Source: Sandaracinaceae bacterium
Lineage (GTDB): Bacteria; Myxococcota_A; Polyangia; Polyangiales; Sandaracinaceae
DNA: 64,000 bases
Assembly (NCBI GenBank): GCA_040218145.1
Contig: JAVJQK010000122.1
Location: 248,001 to 312,000, forward strand
Direction of reading: 5' to 3'
Below are positions 9,222 through 17,793 of the stretch, one piece after another. The notes below the pieces were generated by a model that ran no database searches, was not told where the DNA came from, and saw only the letters and a list, made by a program, of their open reading frames with translations. How positions within the stretch are numbered: position 1 is the stretch's first letter; every line of letters starts with the position of its first letter. Made by a program: the position numbers and the translations under genes.

Positions 9222-9950
9222 ATGCGCAGACTGCTCGCCGCCGCCACTTTGGCCACTCTGGCCAGCTCGGCCGCCCCCCAACTGGCGCTCGCCCAGCCAT
9301 CGGATGCCGCCATGGAGGAGGCCCAACGCGTCTTCCAGGACGCGGCCGACCGCTTCGGAGAAGAGAACTACGCGCTGGCCATGCAGGGCTTCCAGCGCTC
9401 CTACGACCTGCTCGAGGGCTTCGAACGCCAGCACTTGGTCCTCTTCAACATCGCCCGCTGCCACGAGGAGCTCGGACAGCTGCGGCAGGCGATCGACACA
9501 TTTCGTCGATACCTGGACGCGGGGGGCAGCTCTGGCGAGAACGCCGACGAGACTCGCCGTCGGATTCACGAGCTCGAGGAGCGGCTTCGCATGTCGCAGG
9601 CCAGAGAGCCCTCCGGTCCGGACTCGACGTGGCTCGCGGTCGCCATCTCGCTCGAGATCGTGGGCGGCCTGGCGGGGATCGCGAGCTTGGCCACCGGGCT
9701 CGTCGCGCATGATCTCTACACGGGGCTGGATGCGCGCTGCCAGCCCGGCTGCCCGCCGGGGAGCGAGAGCGACATCTCGACCGGCGAGAGCCTCGCGTGG
9801 GCCTCGACCATCCTGCTGCCGGTCTCGATCCTCTCGATCGGCGCCGGCACGCTGATGCTCTTCCTTCAACCGGACCAGGACGCAGGTGAGAGCGCGAGCG
9901 TCCGAATTGTACCCACCCTCGGTGGGCTCCAGCTCTCGGGGAGGTTCTGA
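9222..9950 (+). CDS. Periplasmic TPR protein with C-terminal membrane segments
   Basis: The ATG at 9222 is preceded by AGGAG with good spacing and gives a Sec signal ending LALA-QPSDA. Residues about 28-110 form tetratricopeptide-like helices (EEAQRVFQDAADRF, LVLFNIARCHEELGQ). Two hydrophobic stretches follow (IVGGLAGIASLATGLV and STILLPVSILSIGAGTLML), separated by a Cys-containing loop. This architecture is common in myxobacterial envelope proteins of unknown role, possibly protein-protein adaptors. It overlaps the next gene by one base (TGATG), so the two are translationally coupled. Confidence 0.8.
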   Translation: MRRLLAAATLATLASSAAPQLALAQPSDAAMEEAQRVFQDAADRFGEENYALAMQGFQRSYDLLEGFERQHLVLFNIARCHEELGQLRQAIDTFRRYLDAGGSSGENADETRRRIHELEERLRMSQAREPSGPDSTWLAVAISLEIVGGLAGIASLATGLVAHDLYTGLDARCQPGCPPGSESDISTGESLAWASTILLPVSILSIGAGTLMLFLQPDQDAGESASVRIVPTLGGLQLSGRF

Positions 9951-11626
9951 TGACTCGCTTCGTGTTCGTGGTCTGCTGCCTCCTCGTGAGCGGCTGCGCC
10001 TTCATCGACGACTTCAGCCGCTTCGAGGTCGACCCCAACCGCGCCGACGCTGGCGACGCGGGGACACCTCCCGACGCCCGCGTCATCGACGCCCCCGGCT
10101 GCGTCGCCCGCCCGGAGACCTGCAATCACGAAGACGACGACTGCGACGGGACCATCGACGAAGCTCCGACCGAATGCAGCTTTCCGAACGGCGTGACGGG
10201 CTGCGTCGATGGACTGTGCGCCATGACGGGCTGCATGGAAGGTTTCGGCGACTGTACGGGTGAACTCGGATGCGAGACAGATCTCAGCTCCGCCGAGAAC
10301 TGTGGCAGCTGCGGCGTGGCGTGCGCTTGGGGCGAGGTCTGTATGGCCAGCGCCTGTGGCGCTCCAGGCATCGTCGACGTGCTGATCCTCCCGAGCACGG
10401 ATTTGTCGATCGTCGGCGCGTTGGAATGGGACGAAGCCACGGGCGACATGCTCTTGGGAATCGGGCATCGCGGAACCGTCCGGCTACCCGACCGCTCCTT
10501 GACAACCTCCGACCTCGAATCGAGCCTGCTGCGGCTCAGGCCGGACGGGACGACCGCGTGGGTGGTCAGTCTGGCGGAGGCCTCCGTTGTCGAGATCCAG
10601 TCACTGCCGACGGGCGAGGTCTTCCTCGCCGGGAGCTTCGGTGGATCGCTATCCGTTGGCGGAACCACCTACGACGCCGCCCCGTCGCGGTTCGCGGGCT
10701 ACATCAGATCGTTGACTGCCACCGGTGAAGATCGAAGCTTCGAGCACTACCGCGCAACCGATACGGTCGGACCGCGTGCGATGGGCGTAGCCGGAGGTCA
10801 TGCACTGCTCGTCGGGACTGCTTCCGGGGACTTCGAGTTCAGCGGCGCACTCGGGCAGGACGACGGCTTCCTCGTCGACCGCAACGACGCCTCAGAGTCG
10901 TCGAGCACGAGACTCTACGGCGGTAGCAGAATGGACCGAATCGATGACCTCGCCATCGCGGCCGACGGTTCGTTCGCCATCGCAGCGAGCTACGTCGGAC
11001 CCGCGTGCGACGGTCCCGCCGCGACCAGTCCCACCGCCAACGAGTTCGACTCCCAAGTTCTCATCGCCGTCTTCGATCGTCTCGGGGCGCAGCGGTGGCA
11101 GCTGACGGCGGGCGCACCAGGAAGCTCGCCGGAGCAAGCGCGGGCGGTGACGATGGACCCGGCCGGAAACGTCTACTGGAGTGGCCTGGTCGCTGGTGCC
11201 GCCGACTTCGGCGGCGGGCCGATCTCGCCGATCGACACATTCCCAGCCGTAGTCGCCAGCCACACGCCGGACGGGACCTACCGGTGGGCTATCCAGCTTC
11301 GCAACTTCACCCCCACACGAATGACGACCGACGGCGACCTGGTCTACCTGGTCGGGGAGATCTCAGACGGCGACATCTCACCGGATGGATCCGTCCCATT
11401 CTCTGGTCGGTTCGACGGGCTGGTTGCAGCCCTCGATGCGGACGATGGGCGAGTCGTTTGGGCGCGCTCTTGGGGTGGAACCGACACCGACAGGCCTACG
11501 TCCATCGAGCTCGACGCCGCGGGACGCGTCTGGGTCGCAGCTTCATCCGCGAGCGCGGTGACGCTCGGAACGCTGCATACGCCAGAGGGGTCCCGCGACG
11601 GCTACGTCTTTCGTCTGGAACACTGA
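9950..11626 (+). CDS. Lipoprotein with beta-propeller-type repeats
   Basis: The signal VFVVCCLLVSGC ends in a lipobox. Residues about 45-135 are a Cys-rich region (CNHEDDDCDGTIDE, CGSCGVACAWGEVC). The remaining 400 residues contain repeating strands of the type GxVFLAGSFGGSLSVGG, DGSFAIAASYVG and GNVYWSGLVAGAADFGG, typical of SBBP/beta-propeller repeats. It is probably a surface-exposed binding protein. Codon choice is visibly less GC-biased at third positions than in the flanking housekeeping genes, which may indicate transfer or relaxed selection. A strong terminator follows. Confidence 0.82.
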   Translation: MTRFVFVVCCLLVSGCAFIDDFSRFEVDPNRADAGDAGTPPDARVIDAPGCVARPETCNHEDDDCDGTIDEAPTECSFPNGVTGCVDGLCAMTGCMEGFGDCTGELGCETDLSSAENCGSCGVACAWGEVCMASACGAPGIVDVLILPSTDLSIVGALEWDEATGDMLLGIGHRGTVRLPDRSLTTSDLESSLLRLRPDGTTAWVVSLAEASVVEIQSLPTGEVFLAGSFGGSLSVGGTTYDAAPSRFAGYIRSLTATGEDRSFEHYRATDTVGPRAMGVAGGHALLVGTASGDFEFSGALGQDDGFLVDRNDASESSSTRLYGGSRMDRIDDLAIAADGSFAIAASYVGPACDGPAATSPTANEFDSQVLIAVFDRLGAQRWQLTAGAPGSSPEQARAVTMDPAGNVYWSGLVAGAADFGGGPISPIDTFPAVVASHTPDGTYRWAIQLRNFTPTRMTTDGDLVYLVGEISDGDISPDGSVPFSGRFDGLVAALDADDGRVVWARSWGGTDTDRPTSIELDAAGRVWVAASSASAVTLGTLHTPEGSRDGYVFRLEH

Positions 11627-11642
11627 GCTACCGCACGAAAAA

Positions 11643-11669
11643 GGGCTCGCTCCGAAGCGGAGCGAGCCC
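11643..11669. terminator. Strong bidirectional terminator
   Basis: A perfect 12-base-pair stem (GGGCTCGCTCCG / CGGAGCGAGCCC) with a three-base loop is flanked by A residues on the left and TCTTTA on the right. It lies between two convergent lipoprotein genes and can stop transcription from both. It is the clearest intrinsic terminator in the window. Confidence 0.85.
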
Positions 11670-11691
11670 TCTTTATCGACCTCGGGAGCGG

Positions 11692-13593
11692 TCAGCCGCC
11701 CGTACGCGGCGTACCGGTGAAGGTGCCGCTGATGTTGCGCTCCATGGCGCCCTCTCCCCAGAAGCCCGACCAGACACCGTTCTCGAGGTTGCCGACTCGA
11801 GCATTCGTCATGTCGACATCCGCACCATCAACCGTGCCTTCGATCGTGAGCACACCGTCGATGTCGAGCGCGCTCCCGATGGCGCCTTCGATCGCGCTGC
11901 CAGCCGCGCCGAGCCCGACCGTGCAGTAGGAGGTCAGGCTTCCCTCGTCGGGACCGACTCCCGGTCCAAGCCAATCATCGAGCGCGATCCGCAAGCGGCG
12001 ACCGACGCTGGAGCAATCAATCCACGTGCCGAGGAGCTCACCGGTGTCGCCGACACCGAAGATCTCACGGAGGAAGATCTCCCGGTAGATGTAGAGGACG
12101 AGCTCACCCCAGTTCAGCGTGAAGCTGTGCTCGGGGATGGTGAGCGTGTTGCCTTCGACGGTCAGCCGCTCGGTCGCGTCGAGGCTCGTGAAGCCCGCGT
12201 CGGCGAGCGCGAAGGTGAAGGTCCGCTCCATGCCGGGCGGCTCCGACGTCGGGTCGCGCACGACGACGATCATCTGCTGGAGCTCATGCGACATGGGAAG
12301 CTCGAACTCGGCTCCCGCCATGGGAGCATTCACGGTCATCACCGAGAGGATGTGCGCATTGTTGATCGCGCGTGACAGGTCCCCGGCCAGGTTGAGCCAG
12401 TTGGTGACGAATTCCGGCACGAAGCGGGCTACCTGGTCATTGATCAGAACCTGAACGTTCGTGTGTGCGAACTCCCAAGCTCCGCAGCCACCTGTGAAGC
12501 GCGCCACCGCACCCGGACCCGAACTGCTGGGGTCCCAGGAGGTGAAGTCCTGGAGATAGATCGCGCTCATATCGCCAAGGCGATGATTCGTGGATGCACA
12601 GCTGGAGTAGGAGTCGCCCTCCATGCACTCCCAGGCACACGTCTGCCGCATCAGCACGTCCGTGATGAATGCTCCCGGGTCGACGCCGTACTCGGGGAAC
12701 ACACCGTCCATGTCCTCGTCGGTGAACCGCTCGGATCCGGGCGCGCCGCTGCTGTCCGTCGCGTCGTCGTCAGTCAGCTCGTCGAGCGCATCGATGAAGG
12801 TCTCGACGCTCCCCGGGAGCGTACCGCCGAAGTCGAAGCGGTTGTCGAGGTCCCAGACGCCGGCGAAGTCCGGCGGGATCTCGAGGTCCATCAGGGAGAT
12901 GTTGACCGCGGTCTCCTCGCGGGCCTGGACCACGATTCCGTCGCGGCAGCCGAAGGCGGCGTTGACGCCGCCGGTCTGGGCGCGCACCGCCACGGTGTAG
13001 TCGTTGCCCACGGGGACGCCGGCGAAGGCGGGCATCGCGGCGACGCTGCTCGCGCTGGGCGCCATGCGGATCGCCGTCGGGAGCAGGCTCACGTCGGTGA
13101 GCGAGGAGCAGCTCACGCCATCGTAGAGGAACGTGTCGACGCGATTGAGGTCGCGATCGCCGGCGTAGCTGATCGACACGACGATGGTGCCGAGGTCGGT
13201 GTCCGAGACGGCGATGTCGAAGAAGACGTCGTCGCCGATCGGGGGGGTCACCTGGACCTGGAACATGGCGTCGGAGTCACCGGCCGTCAGGTCCACCGCC
13301 GCTTCGCCGCCCGACGTGGTCGAGGTCTGGAGCGCGGAGAGACGCGAGCCGCCGGCGACGGCGGGGAGATCGAAGCCGATCGGCGCGTTGGCGATCGGCA
13401 TGCCGTCGGCGTCGACGTAGCGAACGCGAAGCTCGGTGGTCTGGCCGTAGCGCAGGTTCACCGCGGGGGAGCCGACGATCTCGAGCCGCGCGCCCTCCAG
13501 GCGCGGGTCCATCGGGTCGAAGGTTTCATCCCCGCACGCGGCGGCGACGAGGGTCGCGACGACGGCGACCAAGAGAAGACGAGCTCTATCCAT
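11692..13593 (-). CDS. Ig-like-domain lipoprotein
   Basis: The ATG at 13593 follows GAGGTG and gives LLLVAVVATLVAAAC, a lipoprotein signal. Residues about 25-135 look like a Big/invasin-type immunoglobulin fold (LRVRYVDADGMPIANAPIGF). Further beta-rich segments follow, and from about residue 245 a domain starts FAGVWDLDNRFDFGG, resembling the C-terminal domain of the lipoprotein at 7642. Total length is 633 residues. The 3' third of the gene has lower third-position GC than the 5' part. Probably outer-membrane anchored; function unknown. An upstream in-frame start at 13638 is unlikely because it would bury the signal peptide. Confidence 0.8.
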   Translation of the reverse strand: MDRARLLLVAVVATLVAAACGDETFDPMDPRLEGARLEIVGSPAVNLRYGQTTELRVRYVDADGMPIANAPIGFDLPAVAGGSRLSALQTSTTSGGEAAVDLTAGDSDAMFQVQVTPPIGDDVFFDIAVSDTDLGTIVVSISYAGDRDLNRVDTFLYDGVSCSSLTDVSLLPTAIRMAPSASSVAAMPAFAGVPVGNDYTVAVRAQTGGVNAAFGCRDGIVVQAREETAVNISLMDLEIPPDFAGVWDLDNRFDFGGTLPGSVETFIDALDELTDDDATDSSGAPGSERFTDEDMDGVFPEYGVDPGAFITDVLMRQTCAWECMEGDSYSSCASTNHRLGDMSAIYLQDFTSWDPSSSGPGAVARFTGGCGAWEFAHTNVQVLINDQVARFVPEFVTNWLNLAGDLSRAINNAHILSVMTVNAPMAGAEFELPMSHELQQMIVVVRDPTSEPPGMERTFTFALADAGFTSLDATERLTVEGNTLTIPEHSFTLNWGELVLYIYREIFLREIFGVGDTGELLGTWIDCSSVGRRLRIALDDWLGPGVGPDEGSLTSYCTVGLGAAGSAIEGAIGSALDIDGVLTIEGTVDGADVDMTNARVGNLENGVWSGFWGEGAMERNISGTFTGTPRTGG

Positions 13594-13661
13594 GCAAACA
13601 CCTCGGAAGTGAAGCCGCCATCCTACAGGAGCATACAAATTCGGGCCAGCGGTGGCGGGAG

Positions 13662-14225
13662 TCAGCGCACGGAGAGGGGGGAGACCAGCATCACGACCGA
13701 GTAGCCGATGGCCCGGGTGCGCCCGAGGTTGGCGTAGCTGTGCCGCTGGTCGCCCCGGAAGGCGACGACGTCGCCTGGCTTCAGATCGAAGCGCTCACCG
13801 CTCGCCACCAGGGTGATCTGCCCCTTCTCGCAGGCGAGATACTCGCGCGTGCCCGGGGTGTGGGGGACGCCGGTCATGCGCGCGTCGGGGGGCAGCTCGA
13901 GCCGATCGATCTCCATGCCCGGCACGGGATCGGGCAGCAGCTTGCGCACCCGGACGTTGCCCCGCTCCCTCACCTCGAGCTCCGCCTTCGGATAATGGCG
14001 CCCCGTGGCGCGCGGCGGCGCGAGGAGCTCCTCGAGCGAGACGCCCAGCGCGGACGCCGCCGCGTGCAGGACCGAGAGCGTCGGGTTCGCGCCTCCGGAC
14101 TCGAGGTTCGCCCAGGTCGCGCGCGGCAACTCGGCGAGCTTCGCCATCTGCAGCTGCGTCTTGCCGCGAGCGGCTCTCAGCTGCCGGACGTTGTCCGCGA
14201 GCCGATCCCCCAGCGCCCCACTCAT
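13662..14225 (-). CDS. XRE-family regulator with C-terminal cupin
   Basis: Residues about 8-65 are a Cro/CI-type helix-turn-helix (LRAARGKTQLQMAKLAELPRA..LESGGANPTLSVLHAAASALG). Residues about 100-187 form a cupin barrel (HTPGTREYLACEKGQI, FDLKPGDVVAFRGDQRHSYAN). This is the layout of small-molecule-sensing regulators of the SutR/PuuR type. It is the last gene of a three-gene run: its start overlaps the end of the upstream membrane-protein gene by four bases. The ligand is not deducible; the cupin carries His and Glu residues that might bind metal. Confidence 0.88.
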   Translation of the reverse strand: MSGALGDRLADNVRQLRAARGKTQLQMAKLAELPRATWANLESGGANPTLSVLHAAASALGVSLEELLAPPRATGRHYPKAELEVRERGNVRVRKLLPDPVPGMEIDRLELPPDARMTGVPHTPGTREYLACEKGQITLVASGERFDLKPGDVVAFRGDQRHSYANLGRTRAIGYSVVMLVSPLSVR

Positions 14226-14965
14226 CGCCTCGACTCCACCCAGCGCTCATACGCGCGGGGTGGGAAGAAGGCCAGCGCGAGCGCGCCCGCGGCGAGGAGC
14301 CCCGCGAGGCTGACCAATCCCACCGCCCACAGATGCGCCTCCATCGGGGCGCCGTGGAGGCATCGGTGTACGGTGGCGACGGCGTGGGCGAGCGCCGAAC
14401 ACAGCGTCGCGACCCCCCAGAGCAGCACGCGGTTCGCCACCAGAGGCTCGGCCAGACCGATCCGCATCCTGCGGCGCATCATGCGGTGGCTGCGCAGGGC
14501 CAGGGCAGACAGGAGAGCGGGCACCAGGCCGCGCATCGCGAGCCCGAGCGGGATCCAGGGCCCCGAGGACGTCTTGCCATCCAGGTAGTGGACCCACTGA
14601 CCGCTCAGGAGCTCACCGGTCGCGCACCCGGCCAGGCCCAGGACGACGAGGATCGCGACGCCGGTCCCCCAGCGCTCCCGTCCGAGGAACACACGCCAGC
14701 CGAAGAGCGCGAGCGAGGCGGCTCCCAGGTAGTCCGGCACCAGGGTGAGCGCGAACATCGCCCACGGTGAGTCCTCGCCGACCTGGTGGGTCTGGCGGAC
14801 GGCGATCTCGAGGGCCACCCCGACCGCGCCGGAGCCGAGCAACCCGAGCCCGAGGAGCAGCTCGGGGGAGCGCCGGGTGCGCGCGTAGAGCCAGAGCATG
14901 CGGACACCGACGACCCCACCCGCGACGAGGAAGGCGCCCACGCCGACCAGCGCGAGCGGGCTCAC
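14222..14965 (-). CDS. Seven-helix integral membrane protein, unknown function
   Basis: This 247-residue protein has about seven hydrophobic helices (for example LALVGVGAFLVAGGVVGV, GVAILVVLGLAGCATGELL, AGLLAAGALALAFF) joined by short Arg-rich loops. I see no transporter signature or catalytic cluster. It is coupled on both sides by four-base overlaps: to a 109-residue protein upstream and the XRE-cupin regulator downstream. The set therefore probably senses or handles one small molecule or lipid, with the cupin regulator as output (inference). Confidence 0.75.
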   Translation of the reverse strand: MSPLALVGVGAFLVAGGVVGVRMLWLYARTRRSPELLLGLGLLGSGAVGVALEIAVRQTHQVGEDSPWAMFALTLVPDYLGAASLALFGWRVFLGRERWGTGVAILVVLGLAGCATGELLSGQWVHYLDGKTSSGPWIPLGLAMRGLVPALLSALALRSHRMMRRRMRIGLAEPLVANRVLLWGVATLCSALAHAVATVHRCLHGAPMEAHLWAVGLVSLAGLLAAGALALAFFPPRAYERWVESRR

Positions 14966-15291
14966 CGGCGCCTCCGACCGAGGCGCGCGAAGACGTCGTG
15001 CGCGGACTCGCCGTGCGCCTCGAGATCGCCCCGCGACGCACGCGCGCGCAGCCCCTCCGCCAGCGCGGTGCAGACGCCGGCCGCGCGCTCGGGAGCGACC
15101 CCTCGCGTGACGAGCGCGGCGTGGAAGAGGCGGTCGATCAAGACCTCGAGCTGCGCCACGGTGAGCTCGAACGGCGAGATCCCGGCCTCCTTCAACACGA
15201 GCCGCACCGTGCCACGCGCCTGGATCGTCGAGAACGAGGTCTCCTCCTCCAGGGCCTCCGCGACCCAGTCGAAGACGGGCGAGTCAGCCAC
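14962..15291 (-). CDS. Small protein of unknown function, first in regulator operon
   Basis: A 109-residue helical protein starts with GTG behind a GAGGTG ribosome-binding site. It has no signal peptide or membrane segment, and includes FELTVAQLEVLIDRLFHAAL and an Arg-rich C-terminus. The family is not recognised. Its stop overlaps the start of the membrane-protein gene by four bases, so the products are probably made together. The region upstream to 15402 is shared with a divergent SDR gene. Confidence 0.65.
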   Translation of the reverse strand: MADSPVFDWVAEALEEETSFSTIQARGTVRLVLKEAGISPFELTVAQLEVLIDRLFHAALVTRGVAPERAAGVCTALAEGLRARASRGDLEAHGESAHDVFARLGRRRR

Positions 15292-15390
15292 GCCACCTCG
15301 GGTCGCGCGAGGGGGACCAGTCGTGGGAGCGACTCCAACGCTTTGGAGCCCAGATCGCTTTCCTCGTCATCGGTGGCCAGTGTTTCAGCG

Positions 15391-15398
15391 AAGGAGGT
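15391..15398 (+). promoter_or_regulatory. Consensus Shine-Dalgarno for the SDR gene
   Basis: AAGGAGGT, the full anti-16S complement, ends four bases before the ATG at 15403. It fixes the start of the SDR and is unusual in a window where many starts have no Shine-Dalgarno at all. Confidence 0.8.
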
Positions 15399-15402
15399 AC
15401 GG

Positions 15403-16107
15403 ATGAATCTTCGTGAGCTGAATGTGGTGGTCACCGGAGCGAGCCGGGGGCTGGGGCTCGCGCTGAGCCGTCGCTTGGCCGCCGCGGGGGCCGTGGTGGT
15501 GATGGTAGCGCGGGGTGTGGTCGATCTGGAGGAGGCCGTGGCGGGTGTCCGCGAGGTGGGCGAAGCGCACGCGCTCCCGGCCGACGTGGGGGCTCCCGAC
15601 GCGGCGGCGCAGATCGCGGGCGCGGCGGCGGCGATGGTCGGACCCATCGACGTGCTCGTGCACAACGCCAGCACGCTGGGCCCCGTGCCCTTGAGGCCGC
15701 TCGCCGAGACGTCGGACGCCGACTTCGACGCGGCGTTCGCCGTGAACATGGCGGGCCCCTTCAGGCTCACGCGCGCCATCGTCGGCTCGATGGTGGCCCG
15801 AGAGCGCGGCGTGGTGGTTCACGTCAGCAGCGACGCGGCCGTCGAGGCCTACCCCACCTGGGGCGCGTACGGCGCCTCGAAGGCGGCCGCCGATCACCTC
15901 TCGCGGGTGTGGGCGGCGGAGCTCGAAGGGACGGGCGTGCGGGTCCTGTCGGTCGACCCGGGCGAGATGAACACGAAGATGCACGCCGACGCGATCCCGG
16001 AGGCGGACCCGGCCTCGCTGCGCGATCCGAACGATGTCGCGGCCGGGATCGTGGCGTTGATCGCGGAGGGCGCCGAGAGCGGCGTGCGTGTGCAGGTGGC
16101 GTCGTGA
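15403..16107 (+). CDS. Short-chain dehydrogenase/reductase (SDR)
   Basis: A classical SDR of 234 residues. The NAD(P)-binding TGASRGLG is at residues 11-18 and the NxA motif appears as HNAS (87-90). The catalytic triad is Ser142/143, Tyr156 and Lys160 in YGASK. The substrate is not predictable from these motifs. Its stop overlaps the GTG start of a QueA-like gene by four bases, so the pair is translationally coupled. Such a tight SDR-QueA-like arrangement suggests a joint pathway rather than a stand-alone dehydrogenase (inference). Confidence 0.9.
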   Translation: MNLRELNVVVTGASRGLGLALSRRLAAAGAVVVMVARGVVDLEEAVAGVREVGEAHALPADVGAPDAAAQIAGAAAAMVGPIDVLVHNASTLGPVPLRPLAETSDADFDAAFAVNMAGPFRLTRAIVGSMVARERGVVVHVSSDAAVEAYPTWGAYGASKAAADHLSRVWAAELEGTGVRVLSVDPGEMNTKMHADAIPEADPASLRDPNDVAAGIVALIAEGAESGVRVQVAS

Positions 16108-17120
16108 TCGCCGCGGCCGAGCCTCGCGCCGATCTCCGGGCCCAGCGCCTGATGCACCTCGACGTCTCGCGGGGCGCGCTCACCGACGGCCGCATCGCCA
16201 ACTTGCCCGAGCTCGTTCGGGAAGGAGACGTGTGGGTGTTGAACGACGCGGCCACCCTGCCGGCGTCGCTCGCTGGGCGCGCGGCGGGGCGGGACGTGGA
16301 GCTGCGCCTCCTCGGGGAGCGGCTCGACGGCGCCTGGCGCGCCGTGCTCTTCGGGGAGGGCTCCTGGCGAGACGACACGGATGGCCGGCCAGCTCCGCCG
16401 CGCCTGTCGGTGGGTGACCGGATCGTGCTCGGCGGCTCACTCGGCGCGTCGATCACCGAGGTCGACGCGTCGGCGCCGCGCCTGATCAGCGTGCGATTCG
16501 AGCCCGGCGGTGACGCGTTCTGGCGCGCGCTCTACACGCTGGGGCGGCCCGTTCAGTACAGCTATCTGGCGCGTGAGCTCTCGCTCTCGGAGGTGCAGAC
16601 CGCCTACGCGGGTCGACCGTGGGCGGTGGAGCTCCCCTCGGCCGGGCGGCCGCTCGCGCCGAGCTCGCTCCTCGCGCTCCGACGACGCGGCGCCGAGGTG
16701 GTCACGCTCACCCACGCGGCGGGCCTGAGCGCGACGGGTGACGCCGCCCTCGACGCGCGGCTCCCGCTGCCGGAGCGCTACGACATCCCCGCGCAGACCG
16801 CGGAGGCCGTGTCGAGGGCGAGGAGGGACGGTCGGCGCGTGGTCGCGGTCGGCACGTCCGTGACCCGCGCGCTCGAGGGCGCCTTCCTCTCGCATGGGCG
16901 GGTGCCCGCCGGCCCCGGTGAGACGGGCCTGGTGCTCGGCCCACACACCCCGCTGAACGTGGTCGATGCCTTGCTGACCGGAGCGCACGATCCGCAGAGC
17001 TCGCACTATCAGCTGCTGCGCGCCTTCGCCCCGGACGCGCTGCTCGAGCGCGCGGTGCGGCGATCGCGCGAGCTGGGCTATCTGGGTCACGAGCTCGGAG
17101 ACAGCTGGCTGATCGCCTGA
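16104..17120 (+). CDS. QueA-like S-adenosylmethionine:tRNA ribosyltransferase-isomerase family protein
   Basis: The 338-residue product matches the QueA family: LVREGDVWVLNDAATLPASL, GRPVQYSYL, VELPSAGRPL, ERYDIPAQTAEAV, VVAVGTSVTRALE and HTPLNVVDALLTGAHDP are recognisable family blocks. True QueA transfers the ribosyl part of SAM to preQ1-tRNA in queuosine synthesis. The N-terminus here is shortened and lacks the usual opening that reads like FDYDLPxxLIAQ, and the central part is compact, so it may be a paralogue with another substrate. The GTG start at 16104 overlaps the SDR stop. I do not call it queA for that reason. Confidence 0.8.
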   Translation: MIAAAEPRADLRAQRLMHLDVSRGALTDGRIANLPELVREGDVWVLNDAATLPASLAGRAAGRDVELRLLGERLDGAWRAVLFGEGSWRDDTDGRPAPPRLSVGDRIVLGGSLGASITEVDASAPRLISVRFEPGGDAFWRALYTLGRPVQYSYLARELSLSEVQTAYAGRPWAVELPSAGRPLAPSSLLALRRRGAEVVTLTHAAGLSATGDAALDARLPLPERYDIPAQTAEAVSRARRDGRRVVAVGTSVTRALEGAFLSHGRVPAGPGETGLVLGPHTPLNVVDALLTGAHDPQSSHYQLLRAFAPDALLERAVRRSRELGYLGHELGDSWLIA

Positions 17121-17121
17121 T

Positions 17122-17364
17122 ATGTCAGGGCCCATGCGCAAGGCCGGCCTCACCCACCTCTCGGTACAGGACCTGAAGAACCTCCTCGCGCGCGTGCACG
17201 ACGGCTCCCTGCCGTGCCCGTTCACGATCAAGGAGCTGACCGACGCGGGGCTCGCCTACCTGCAGGACCGGGTCGACTTCCTGGCGGGGCTGGACGAGCG
17301 CGCGGTGCGGGCGGTCCTGGTCGCGGTGATCGCGGAGCGTCAGCGCTCCGCGAGTCGGTCCTGA
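17122..17364 (+). CDS. Small protein of unknown function, downstream of QueA-like gene
   Basis: An 80-residue protein starts one base after the QueA-like stop (another ATG at 17134 is possible). It contains LSVQDLKNLLARVHDGSLP and LTDAGLAYLQDRVDFLAGL, and looks like a compact helical bundle. The family is not recognised. Its position implies co-transcription with the SDR and QueA-like genes. The last 25 bases overlap a convergent gene on the other strand. Confidence 0.6.
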   Translation: MSGPMRKAGLTHLSVQDLKNLLARVHDGSLPCPFTIKELTDAGLAYLQDRVDFLAGLDERAVRAVLVAVIAERQRSASRS

Positions 17365-17792
17365 CGCCAGGCGAACGCACCGGGATCCTCCTCGCCCGGG
17401 AGGCGCTGGACTTCGAGCGCGTGACCCTCGAGCCGGACCACGTCGCCCTCCCAGCGCACGCCGTCACCCGGCACCCGGAGCACGTCGTCGACGCCGACCA
17501 GGGCGGCCGCCTCGAGGGCCTCGTCTTCCCAGGTCCCTCCCGGCGCGTAGAGGGCGACGACGACGCGGCCGTGGCAGCGCTCGCCCGCGAACCAGCGCTG
17601 ATAGCGGGCCTCGGCCGTCCAGCCGTCGGACCGCTGGTCGACGCCGAGGCGGCGATCGATCGTGCGGCATCCGTCGGGGGTGCGAGGCCAGAAGACGAAG
17701 GCCGCCGCCGCGCCCAGCGCGATCGCGGGGAGCACCCACAACAGAGGGCGAGCGCGTCGCCGGATCCCGCCTCGCTCTGCCGCGCCACGCAC
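17340..17792 (-). CDS. Membrane-anchored small protein
   Basis: This 150-residue product has an Arg-rich N-terminus and one transmembrane helix (LLWVLPAIALGAAAAFVFW, about residues 17-36), followed by a soluble domain with a Cys pair (C42, C73) and the strands GRVVVALYAPGG and DVVRLEGHALEVQRL. It is probably anchored in the inner membrane facing the periplasm. The GTG start lies one base after the stop of the dehydrogenase gene, so it is the second gene of that operon. The family is not recognised. Confidence 0.6.
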   Translation of the reverse strand: MRGAAERGGIRRRARPLLWVLPAIALGAAAAFVFWPRTPDGCRTIDRRLGVDQRSDGWTAEARYQRWFAGERCHGRVVVALYAPGGTWEDEALEAAALVGVDDVLRVPGDGVRWEGDVVRLEGHALEVQRLPGEEDPGAFAWRQDRLAER

Positions 17793-17793
17793 C

